Of a DNA stretch of 64,000 bases, positions 18,517-25,886 are shown one piece after another. Origin of the DNA: Neolewinella aurantiaca. GTDB lineage: Bacteria > Bacteroidota > Bacteroidia > Chitinophagales > Saprospiraceae. The stretch spans positions 186,001 to 250,000 of the forward strand of contig NZ_VOXD01000002.1 of NCBI RefSeq assembly GCF_008014675.1, given 5' to 3'. The position numbers were made by a program, and so were the translations under genes. The notes under the pieces were generated by a model, which saw only the letters and a program-made list of their open reading frames with translations, did not search any database and was not told the origin of the DNA. Each line of letters opens with the position of its first letter. Within the stretch, counting starts at the first letter, position 1.

Positions 18517-19203
18517 TTACGCATCAGCCTCCAGCAAGGCTCCCAGTTCGTCTACTACCATATCCGGATCTGCCCGCCAAAGTTGCTCCGCGGTTTGTGC
18601 GCCGGTGGTCACGCCTGCGGTGAAGCCGCAGCCGGCATGCTTACCTTCCAGAATGTCGATGGCAGAATCGCCTACTTTTCCCACGTGAGCAGGAACGCTG
18701 ATGCCGGTTTTTTCCATTGCCAGTAAAATCATGTCTGGGTGAGGGCGGCCACGATCGACGTCTGAAGCCGTAACGAGTACGTCGTATTCTTTGCCTGCAG
18801 ACCAGCCCATTTTGGCGAGTAACATTTCGGCTGTCGGCCGGTCATAACCTGTATTCAGGGCTATGCGGACGCCGTCGGAACGGAGCTTTGCCAAGAAGTC
18901 TTCCGAGCCGGGGTAGGGGGTTACGGGAGAAGAAGCATAGGCTTCTTCCAGAAGAGAGCGGAAATCAGCGTGAATGCGTTCTGCGGTTCCTTCGGAATCC
19001 GGAGTGTCCGGGAAGAAAGTCTTCAGAACGTCGCGGGTGGCTTGCAGTTTTTCCTTACCCGCCCCGTGTTCGAGCACATCCTCGAGCGTAAGGTCGGTGA
19101 AGCCAGCACGGATGAATGCCTTGCACAGGGTTTTGTACACCAGGTTGTTTTCGTTTACGGTGGTGCCGGCCATGTCGAAGACAAAGAGTTCGATAGAATT
19201 CAT
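18517..19203 (-). CDS. Phosphonatase-like HAD hydrolase (PhnX-related, TIGR03351 type)
   Basis: 228 residues. The HAD nucleophile motif is DMAGTTV (Asp10), the DxAGT form typical of phosphonoacetaldehyde hydrolase rather than the usual DxDGT. A cap domain follows (~20-85) with Lys50/Lys52 in GAGKEKLQATRDVL, near where PhnX has its Schiff-base lysine. Motif 2 is ALNTGYDR. The usual motif-3 lysine appears to be an arginine (VDRGRPHPDM). Motif 4 is KVGDSAIDILEGKHAGC. By family knowledge these enzymes cleave the C-P bond of phosphonoacetaldehyde or a close analogue. The neighbouring FAD oxidase would supply the aldehyde substrate. It is the last gene of the operon starting at 22554. Confidence 0.87.
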   Translation of the reverse strand: MNSIELFVFDMAGTTVNENNLVYKTLCKAFIRAGFTDLTLEDVLEHGAGKEKLQATRDVLKTFFPDTPDSEGTAERIHADFRSLLEEAYASSPVTPYPGSEDFLAKLRSDGVRIALNTGYDRPTAEMLLAKMGWSAGKEYDVLVTASDVDRGRPHPDMILLAMEKTGISVPAHVGKVGDSAIDILEGKHAGCGFTAGVTTGAQTAEQLWRADPDMVVDELGALLEADA

Positions 19204-19332
19204 GAATAATTTTTAGGTAATGCTGTTTGGCAATGAATAGGTTGGTACGTGCGGGGAGGAGGAAGGAGTAAGTCCTCCCTGCGCTATTTCCCCTCTGAAT
19301 TGCTGCCCCGTTGGCGGGGTCAGGATAAAACG

Positions 19333-20532
19333 CTAAGCGTTTTGTGCCTGAAATTGGTTGGTCTCCGCTTGGGCGAAAAGTGCGGCGATATGCGCTTCGG
19401 CGTAGCCGGGCCCGGCAGTCATTCCTTTGCCGCCGATTCCAGTAACAATATGGATGCGTTCGGCAATCGTTTCGTGGAAGATATCTTGGGTTGCGCATTG
19501 AGAGTAGTACCCGGACCATGCGCGCCGGATGGTGTAATCGGGGAGGTCGAAAATTTTCCCGGCTTCTTTGATCATGTAGTCGTTTACGTTGGTGTAAAGG
19601 TCGAAGCTCAGCTCGTCGACACTGGCCGCAGGAGCGTATTCGTGGCTGTCGCCGATGATGTAAGAGCCGTCCGGGCACTGTTTGAAGAGGATGTGGATGC
19701 TCCATTTCTTCCAGAATGCTTGGGGATCTTCCGCTGCTTTTACGGCAGACCAGGACGGGCATTCCGTGAAGGCTTCGTACCTCCGGATGCTCAGCCCGGT
19801 CAGGATATTCCCTGGTACTTCAGGGCCGTTATCGGGGAGGGTTTGCATCATCTGTAACTTCACCAGCACGAGGTCGCTGGCGGCAAACCGCTCGGGGAAT
19901 AAGGTTTTGAATTCACCGCCTGAGCAGACGATAACCTGATCGGCGGTATAGACTTCACCTTTTGCGTCCGTTGCCTGCACCTGCGCTCCGTCGCCCGTAT
20001 CTACTACCCGCAAATCCCGGATCAGGGTTTGGGGATGGTATTCGAGGCCCTGTTGTTCGGTGAGGTAGCCGAGCACGAGGTGGATCATTTCCCGGGCTTC
20101 TACGGTCACTTCTTCGGGGAAGTAAAGTCCGCCAACACAGTAATCGGCCCGCAGGCCGGGGTATTTTGCCAGGCATTTTTCCTTGTTCAGAAGTTCGCTG
20201 TGGTAACCGTTGGCGCGGTTGATCTCCCAGAGCTCTTCCAATAACTGCCACTCTTCGGCGTTGGACGCAATATAGACCGAGCCGTTTTGGCGCAGGGTGA
20301 TGTCCGTTTTCTGCTGCAGGGCTTTGTAGATTTCTAAACTGCGGCGGCCGTAGGCCTGCCATTTCGGGACCATCCCGGAAGGGACAACCTGCCCGAAGTT
20401 ACGTACACTCGCATCGCGGGGCGCGGCGTTGCGCTCGCACAAACGAACGCTCAGCCCTTGCTCGAGTGCAGCTTTGGCGTGAAAGGTTCCCAGCGTACCG
20501 GCACCGATGATTAGTAAGTCTGTATGTTTCAT
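19333..20532 (-). CDS. FAD-dependent amine oxidase of the phosphonate-linked TIGR03364 type
   Basis: About 399 residues. The Rossmann FAD site is at the N-terminus (DLLIIGAGTLGTFHAKAALEQG, then LCERN), so the ATG at 20532 is chosen over the longer frame from 20661. It belongs to the DAO/glycine-oxidase-like flavoproteins; the C-terminal FAD motif is HIVTGIGGKGMTAGPGYAEAHIAA. The family found beside phosphonatase-like hydrolases is thought to oxidise an aminophosphonate (AEP or N-methyl-AEP type) to the phosphonoaldehyde. That fits the next gene, a PhnX-like hydrolase 129 nt downstream. The exact substrate is inferred. Product ammonia or methylamine would be a nitrogen source. Confidence 0.85.
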   Translation of the reverse strand: MKHTDLLIIGAGTLGTFHAKAALEQGLSVRLCERNAAPRDASVRNFGQVVPSGMVPKWQAYGRRSLEIYKALQQKTDITLRQNGSVYIASNAEEWQLLEELWEINRANGYHSELLNKEKCLAKYPGLRADYCVGGLYFPEEVTVEAREMIHLVLGYLTEQQGLEYHPQTLIRDLRVVDTGDGAQVQATDAKGEVYTADQVIVCSGGEFKTLFPERFAASDLVLVKLQMMQTLPDNGPEVPGNILTGLSIRRYEAFTECPSWSAVKAAEDPQAFWKKWSIHILFKQCPDGSYIIGDSHEYAPAASVDELSFDLYTNVNDYMIKEAGKIFDLPDYTIRRAWSGYYSQCATQDIFHETIAERIHIVTGIGGKGMTAGPGYAEAHIAALFAQAETNQFQAQNA

Positions 20533-20584
20533 CCTTAATTGTTTTTTGATGGAGATGACGCCCTCTGTTACCACACCGACTTCC

Positions 20585-20606
20585 GGGCGCGGACGCTGGT
20601 GCAAAG
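20585..20606 (-). repeat. Dispersed ~20-nt motif in the MFS/oxidase gap
   Basis: Minus-strand CTTTGCACCAGCG-TC-CGCGCCC, one change from consensus, in the 125-nt gap between the carrier and oxidase genes. Confidence 0.6.
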
Positions 20607-20657
20607 AATGGATCAGAAAGGCCGCGCCAGGAGACGGGTAAGCATGACGTTTCGGAC

Positions 20658-21977
20658 TCAAGTGCCTGGTATCGGTTCTGCGGTGGTGAAATCATGATCG
20701 GTCGTCCCCAGTTTTCGCTCAAACGACCACCAGCTGAAGAGGGCAAAGACCAAACCTGCCAAGCCCGCTACGTAAGCAAGGCCGACAAAAAAGCCCAGCC
20801 AGCTGACCGCTAAGCCTCCCGTGTTTTTTACCAGTAGCACGCCCACACTTCCCGCATAGCCACTTGCGTCGGCAACGTAAATCAGGAAGCCGGCGGTGGC
20901 AACTTCGCGGAAGGCACCGATGAGCCGGTCGAAGTAAATTGCATTGAGGGGAACGTAGCCCAGGTACAGGCCCAGGCCCACCAGCACCATCCAGTATGCG
21001 CCGTCGAGTCGGCCAGCAGAAAAGGCCAGTGTCGACAGAAGGATCAACAGGGTTGATCCCACAATGAGGCCGTGGTAATAGCGCAGGGCAACGCGGTTAC
21101 TGCTGATGAAATAACCTGCTACGAGGGTTCCCAGGGTGAGGATCGCTATTGGCAGTTCTGCCAGGGTGAAGACCGCCGGTGCATCGCCGTATCCCAGGGC
21201 CGCCCAGAGCTCGGCGGCGAAGTTGTCGCGGACATCCCGGAAAGCAGTAATAAGTACGTAATAGAGCACAATCCCAACCAGGCCCGGTCCGAGGCGACGA
21301 AGCAGGTTCCGCCGGTCAGCTCCGCTCATGGGGGCGCGCTTGCTGCGCGCCAGTTCGTCGTTGCGGGTAGGCGGTGGCAAGCGGTAGAGCCAGTAGATGA
21401 ACCCCATCAGGGGCAGAAAGAACAGTGCTCCGGTAATAGCTGGCATCCAGAACATACCCGCCAGTGGCGGTCCGGTCCAGATGTCCTGCATGATCCAGGC
21501 ACCAACGCTTTTCACCGCGCCGCTGCTGACGATAAAGCTGACGCAAAGCATCGCCGATAGGATTTCGGTTGTCCGTCTGCCTTCAAGGTAACTGAACACA
21601 ATGCCCCAGATCATTCCAAGCGGCAGTCCGTTGAGGAACAGCATCGGCAGGGCCAACCAGTGGTTGCCCACCAACCCGAAGCCGACCAGGGCCAGTTCTG
21701 CGAATACGATCAGACTAAGAAACAGCAACGCCCGCTGTCCGGATCGCAGTTCCGCAATCACCTTGATTCCGATAAATTTGGACAGGGCGTAGCCGATCAC
21801 TTGTGCAATCACCAACGCGACCTTGAAGTCGATTCCCCCGATGTCGTCGGCACCGGCAAAAGTGGCGGCCGTGAAGGGCTTGCGGAAGGCGTACATGCAG
21901 AAGTAAGCCCCGAAGGCCGCGAAGCCCGCTCCGAAGGTGAGGCCCCAGCGGGGTGTGGTTCGCTCGGGCTTATTCAT
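20658..21977 (-). CDS. DUF5690/MFS carrier related to organophosphate antiporters
   Basis: 439 residues and about 12 hydrophobic helices. The first helix holds YFCMYAFRKPFTAATF, which recalls the Y-x-x-Y-x-x-R-K-x-F signature of GlpT/UhpT organophosphate:phosphate antiporters, whose conserved arginine binds phosphate. It is of the length and type annotated as DUF5690 in Bacteroidota. The start overlaps the end of the XRE-cupin gene by 8 nt, so it is in the same operon. Given the oxidase and phosphonatase-like hydrolase downstream, I infer that it carries an aminophosphonate across the inner membrane. The assignment as a phosphonate carrier is inference. Confidence 0.78.
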   Translation of the reverse strand: MNKPERTTPRWGLTFGAGFAAFGAYFCMYAFRKPFTAATFAGADDIGGIDFKVALVIAQVIGYALSKFIGIKVIAELRSGQRALLFLSLIVFAELALVGFGLVGNHWLALPMLFLNGLPLGMIWGIVFSYLEGRRTTEILSAMLCVSFIVSSGAVKSVGAWIMQDIWTGPPLAGMFWMPAITGALFFLPLMGFIYWLYRLPPPTRNDELARSKRAPMSGADRRNLLRRLGPGLVGIVLYYVLITAFRDVRDNFAAELWAALGYGDAPAVFTLAELPIAILTLGTLVAGYFISSNRVALRYYHGLIVGSTLLILLSTLAFSAGRLDGAYWMVLVGLGLYLGYVPLNAIYFDRLIGAFREVATAGFLIYVADASGYAGSVGVLLVKNTGGLAVSWLGFFVGLAYVAGLAGLVFALFSWWSFERKLGTTDHDFTTAEPIPGT

Positions 21978-22554
21978 CTTTCAGGAGGGTGTCGTGGATG
22001 TAAACCACCAGCATCCGTGCGGGGGCATCGCCCCGGTTGTGAGGCACGTGGGGAATGCGCCCGTCGTAAAAGAGGCTGTCTCCGGGCGCCAGTTTCAGCG
22101 TGTCTTCCCCGATTTCGTAATCGAGGTAACCACTGAGCATATACTTGTATTCGTAGGCAGCGGTGGTAACTTTTTCCCTGCTCGACCCGGGCTCGATTTC
22201 CAGAATGACGGCCCGCAGGGCGAAGTCTTTGGCATCGCCTTCGAGCAACTGAAGATAGTCGAATCCCCGGCTTGCCAGCTCGCGCTCCAGCGGGCGGGCA
22301 TCTTCATGCGTGCGGTGGGTGTAGGGTGGTGGGGCTTCAAACCGAACACCCCGGAAGAAGCTTTCGGCGTCTTCGTCCAGAGCCCGCAGAATCGCAAACA
22401 AAACGGGGAGGGTAGGAATGATGCGTCCGGTTTCCACCTTGGAGATGGTACCCTTGGTGAGGCCGGCAGCCTCAGCAACGCTTTGTTGAGAGAGGCGCTG
22501 CGCACGGCGCAAATCGCGGAGCCGGGGCCCTATGTCTAGTAAGTTTGCTTCCAT
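21970..22554 (-). CDS. XRE-family regulator with cupin domain
   Basis: 194 residues. An N-terminal helix-turn-helix (~8-62; LRDLRRAQRLSQQSVAEAAGLTKGTISKVETGRIIPTLPVLFAILRAL) is joined to a C-terminal cupin domain (~115-190; SREKVTTAAYEYKYMLSGYLDYEIGEDTLKLAPGDSLFYDGRIPHVPHN). Such proteins act as repressors or activators that sense a small molecule or metal in the cupin. ATG 22554 is preferred because the conserved helix-turn-helix starts soon after. It heads the operon with the MFS carrier, FAD oxidase and phosphonatase-like hydrolase. A perfect palindrome lies about 108 nt upstream, so it probably controls itself and the TonB receptor gene. Confidence 0.88.
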   Translation of the reverse strand: MEANLLDIGPRLRDLRRAQRLSQQSVAEAAGLTKGTISKVETGRIIPTLPVLFAILRALDEDAESFFRGVRFEAPPPYTHRTHEDARPLERELASRGFDYLQLLEGDAKDFALRAVILEIEPGSSREKVTTAAYEYKYMLSGYLDYEIGEDTLKLAPGDSLFYDGRIPHVPHNRGDAPARMLVVYIHDTLLKDE

Positions 22555-22661
22555 TTGTAGCCACAATGATAGTGGCAACTATCCCCCGGAACCAAGCAGA
22601 AAACCTCCGGGAAGGAAGGCTTCACGAGAACTTAAACCGGGGGTAACAAACCGAAACAAAA

Positions 22662-22678
22662 GTTTCCTTCCTGGAAAC
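22662..22678. promoter_or_regulatory. Palindromic operator GTTTCC-N5-GGAAAC upstream of the XRE-cupin operon
   Basis: GTTTCC-TTCCT-GGAAAC, perfect 6-bp arms with a 5-nt spacer, matching the site at 18257-18273. An overlapping GAAAC-AAAA-GTTTC symmetry begins at 22653. Position is consistent with autoregulation by the XRE-cupin protein. Confidence 0.65.
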
Positions 22679-22802
22679 ATGTCCGAACGGATAAAACGAC
22701 TACGCAGGGCCACCCGACGGCAGAAACAGGGGGCGGGTTGACTCGAACCCATTCAGGGTTCTCAACTTCAAGGCTGCAAAAACAAAGTCTTCCTCCCTCT
22801 TT

Positions 22803-24164
22803 TTAAAAGGCTGAGGTAGCGCCAACCTTAACCGGCAGCCGCAGGGTGAACGTAGCACCTTTACCTGGGATGCCGTCGGCTTCAATCACACCGTTGAGGT
22901 TACGGACGATGCGGTGAACGGAAGCGAGGCCCACACCGGTACCCGGGATGTCGTTGTCTACGTACAGGCGGCTGAAGAGTTTGAACAGCTTATCGGCGTA
23001 AGCAGGATCGAAACCGATCCCGTTGTCGGAGAAGGAAATAATGTGCTGGGCTTCCTGCAGGTAATAGCGGATGTTGACCACCGCGCGCGGCTCGTTGCTG
23101 GAGTATTTAACGGCGTTGGAGAGCAGATTCTGGAGTACCTGCTCGATGAGGTCCGCGTCGGTCTCGATGATTGGGAACTTGTCGTGCTCAATGATCAGTT
23201 CCGGAGCCTGATGCTCGGTCTGGCGCGTTTTGCTGATCAGTTCGGTCAGCATCTCTTCGATGTTAACCGGAGCGATCCTCGGAACGTAATTCTGGTTTTT
23301 ACTCAGTTTGAGGAGGCCATCGATCATTTTGCCGAGTTTCTCGGCGGATTGTTCAACGTAACCGAGGTAAAGATTCCGCTCTTCAGTGGGGCCGTCTTCC
23401 TCGCGGATGGCTTCGGCAAAACTGGCAATGTGGCGTACGGGAGCACGCAGATCGTGCGCTACGCTGTACATGAACGCCTTTAGTTCTTCGTTGACGGCCC
23501 GGCGTTGTGCTTCCAGTAGTTTGACGTCGTGGATGTCCAGAATCAGGCCGATAATCTGCTCGGGGCCAGCTTCGGGCTGGTAGCGTTTTGCGCTGGCGCG
23601 GAACCAGCGGTAGTCGCCCTGTTGATTGAGGTAACGGAACTCGAGGTGGGTACCCGGACCGGTAATGAATATGTTTTCGGGAATGGGCTTTCGGCTGGGG
23701 AGAGAAAGTACGCTTTGGGCGTCCGTCGTGGAAGCCTGAGCCTCCGGGGTGGGCTGGGTTTCGTTTTCGGGGAAGTCCGTTGTTTGGGCGCTGACGCTGG
23801 TGCCGGGTTCGTTCTCCTGAGCAACCGTGTCTCTTACCGGCTTACGCATGGCTGCAAACTCGAGAGCCCGATCAAGATCATCCGGATGGATTTGTTCGAG
23901 GAACTGGCGGTAGGAGTGTGGCATCCCAATGTCTCCGTAGCCAAGGATTTCAGCGAGCTGCTCAGAAATCCACATGTAATCACCAGCGATATTCTGCCGT
24001 ACAAAGATGCCGCCTTCGGCAGCCTCCGTGATCTCTGACACGATGAAATTGAAACGGCGTACTTCCGCCAAATGTAGGTTTGCTTCGGCCTGAGCGACGC
24101 TTAATTGACGGGTTAGACTCCGTATTAAATCGTCTTTCTCATTACCGGTGAGAGAAGTCGTCAT
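22803..24164 (-). CDS. PAS-domain sensor histidine kinase, soluble
   Basis: About 453 residues from ATG 24164; the frame extends to 24212 but the first 16 codons look non-coding. A coiled N-terminus leads into a PAS region (~35-110 and ~150-235; GDYRWFRASAKRYQPEAGPEQIIGLILDIHDVKLLEAQ), split by a low-complexity Glu/Thr/Pro insert around 120-165. HisKA follows (MYSVAHDLRAPVRHIASF, phospho-accepting His), then HATPase_c with N box (LIEQVLQNLLSNAVKYS), G1 (FSDNGIGFD) and G2 (GTGVGLASVHRIV). No transmembrane helix is seen, so it senses a cytoplasmic signal. No response regulator is adjacent. It is downstream of, and faces the same way as, the phosphonate operon promoter region but reads away from it. 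Confidence 0.9.
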   Translation of the reverse strand: MTTSLTGNEKDDLIRSLTRQLSVAQAEANLHLAEVRRFNFIVSEITEAAEGGIFVRQNIAGDYMWISEQLAEILGYGDIGMPHSYRQFLEQIHPDDLDRALEFAAMRKPVRDTVAQENEPGTSVSAQTTDFPENETQPTPEAQASTTDAQSVLSLPSRKPIPENIFITGPGTHLEFRYLNQQGDYRWFRASAKRYQPEAGPEQIIGLILDIHDVKLLEAQRRAVNEELKAFMYSVAHDLRAPVRHIASFAEAIREEDGPTEERNLYLGYVEQSAEKLGKMIDGLLKLSKNQNYVPRIAPVNIEEMLTELISKTRQTEHQAPELIIEHDKFPIIETDADLIEQVLQNLLSNAVKYSSNEPRAVVNIRYYLQEAQHIISFSDNGIGFDPAYADKLFKLFSRLYVDNDIPGTGVGLASVHRIVRNLNGVIEADGIPGKGATFTLRLPVKVGATSAF

Positions 24165-24597
24165 TATGGGTGTTGATAAAATCCGAAAACAATGGTTACG
24201 CCCTGGCATCAAATAACAGGAACTTAGCGCAAAGCTCCGGGTTTCAGGAATGGGCCTGGCTTTTGCCCGTGATCAACGACCGGCTCGGGGGGGGAGACAA
24301 TCCTTAACGTATGGGTGAGGTCGGCTGAATAAGACCTGAAGGTTTAGTTTTCAATGACTAGGATAAACCACAAAGAGAGAATACACGAATGTAGTAATTC
24401 TTAAATCGTTTTATTGTGAAAGTGGACGGGCGTTTAGGATACGGAGGAGGTTTAAGGGAGAGTGGTACGTCGATGTGCCGTTGGGCGGCCAAACGGCTAA
24501 CTGGTGATTGCCGCAGCGGGCAGTGAAAGGCCGCCCTGCAGCAGGCTGTACGACTTCAGAGCAGGCAGCGCTGCATCCAAATCATTTACTCAGGTGT
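24165..24597. other. Intergenic stretch without a recognised gene
   Basis: About 430 nt between divergent genes (histidine kinase and flavoprotein). It holds a G8 run near 24284 and an A/T-rich patch around 24370-24420, presumably promoter DNA for the kinase. No ORF with coding character or RNA gene was seen. Confidence 0.4.
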
Positions 24598-24605
24598 TAC
24601 CTTCG
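24598..24605 (+). promoter_or_regulatory. -7 box TACCTTCG immediately before the HI0933-like gene
   Basis: It ends 4 nt before ATG 24610, so the message is probably leaderless. This rules against the longer frame starting at 24508. Confidence 0.55.
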
Positions 24606-24609
24606 CCCT

Positions 24610-25842
24610 ATGCCAGCATCAACCCTGATCATCGGCGGCGGAGCCGCCGGTTTTTTCTCCGCTATTCACCGGGCCGCGAACTACCCCGACGAGCAAATAA
24701 CCATTCTGGAACGGGGGAAATCCGTTTTGGGAAAAGTCCGTATCTCCGGAGGCGGACGCTGTAACGTTACCCACGCCTGCTGGGACCCGCGCGAACTGGT
24801 CAAGTTTTACCCCCGGGGCGCCAAAGAACTACTGGGACCGTTCAATACTTTCGCCTGCGGAGACACTATGGGGTGGTTCTCAGACCGTGGAGTGGAACTG
24901 AAAATCGAAGACGATGGCCGGATCTTCCCCGTTTCGGATTCGTCGCAGTCTATCATCGATTGCCTCTGGAACACCGCCAAAGGCGCTGGCGTAAAGGTGC
25001 TCACTAAAACCCGCGTTACCGGGATTATTGCTCCCTCAACCACCCCTGAACCTGCTGCCGGGCCCCGGCAGTGGACGGTAAAATCCGGAGAGCGAACTTT
25101 CCTTGCTGACCGCCTCATCGTCACCTCCGGCAGCAACCCTGCCGTTTGGAAGATGCTCGCAGAACTGGGGCACACCATCGTACCCGCCGTCCCGAGCCTC
25201 TTCGCTTTCGATACGAAAGATACCCGACTGCGCGACCTCTCCGGCATCAGCGTGCCATGGGCTCAGCTCAACATCAAGGGGGATAAGCTGAAGGCCGAAG
25301 GGCCGCTGCTCATCACCCACCGCGGCCTCTCCGGGCCCGCCGTGCTGCGCCTCTCCGCATGGGGCGCCCGCCTCCTGGCGCCGCGCAAATACAACTTCGA
25401 ACTCACCGTAAACTGGCTCGCCATGCGCGCAACCGACGTGGAAGATCAGCTCGATGAACTGAAGGCCGCAGAAGCCAAACGCCAGATCGGTACCCGGGCT
25501 TGTTTCGACCTCTCGGCCCGCCTCTGGAAATCACTGGTCAATGCCGCCGGCATCCCGGCAGATCAGCAATGGAGCCAACTGAGCAAACGCCAGCGGACGG
25601 CGCTCACCGAACAGCTCACCAACGGGCGCTTTCACATCACCGGAAAATCTACCAACAAAGATGAGTTCACCACCGCAGGAGGTGTCGATCTCCGCGAGGT
25701 AGATTTCAAGTCTTTCCGTTCCAAAGTTCACCCAACGCTCCATCTGGCGGGGGAGGTGCTGGATATAGATGCAATCACCGGAGGGTTCAACTTTCAGGCC
25801 GCCTGGACGGGAGGGGTGATGATCGGTAAGGCTGGAAAATGA
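24610..25842 (+). CDS. HI0933/YhiN-family NAD(P)/FAD-dependent flavoprotein
   Basis: 410 residues. The N-terminus is an FAD-binding motif (STLIIGGGAAGFFSAIHRA) followed by GKVRISGGGRCNVTHA, the signature of the HI0933/YhiN (BaiN-like) family. A C-terminal ITGGFNFQAAWTGGVMIGK completes FAD binding. Between them lies the family-specific insert domain (~190-330). These are cytosolic flavoproteins; a bile-acid-related reductase (BaiN) is known in gut bacteria, but most members have no assigned reaction. The gene stands alone, facing a convergent sodium symporter gene. Confidence 0.88.
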   Translation: MPASTLIIGGGAAGFFSAIHRAANYPDEQITILERGKSVLGKVRISGGGRCNVTHACWDPRELVKFYPRGAKELLGPFNTFACGDTMGWFSDRGVELKIEDDGRIFPVSDSSQSIIDCLWNTAKGAGVKVLTKTRVTGIIAPSTTPEPAAGPRQWTVKSGERTFLADRLIVTSGSNPAVWKMLAELGHTIVPAVPSLFAFDTKDTRLRDLSGISVPWAQLNIKGDKLKAEGPLLITHRGLSGPAVLRLSAWGARLLAPRKYNFELTVNWLAMRATDVEDQLDELKAAEAKRQIGTRACFDLSARLWKSLVNAAGIPADQQWSQLSKRQRTALTEQLTNGRFHITGKSTNKDEFTTAGGVDLREVDFKSFRSKVHPTLHLAGEVLDIDAITGGFNFQAAWTGGVMIGKAGK

Positions 25843-25886
25843 CGTCCGACCGGCTACTGTGGGGCGGCCTGCCCGGCTCCACAAAC

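Noticed and set aside
22728-22756. tRNA-like T-arm (GGGTTCGAGTCAACCC) on the minus strand
   Set aside because: The loop is one base short, no anticodon arm, D-arm or acceptor stem could be assembled upstream, and no CCA follows.
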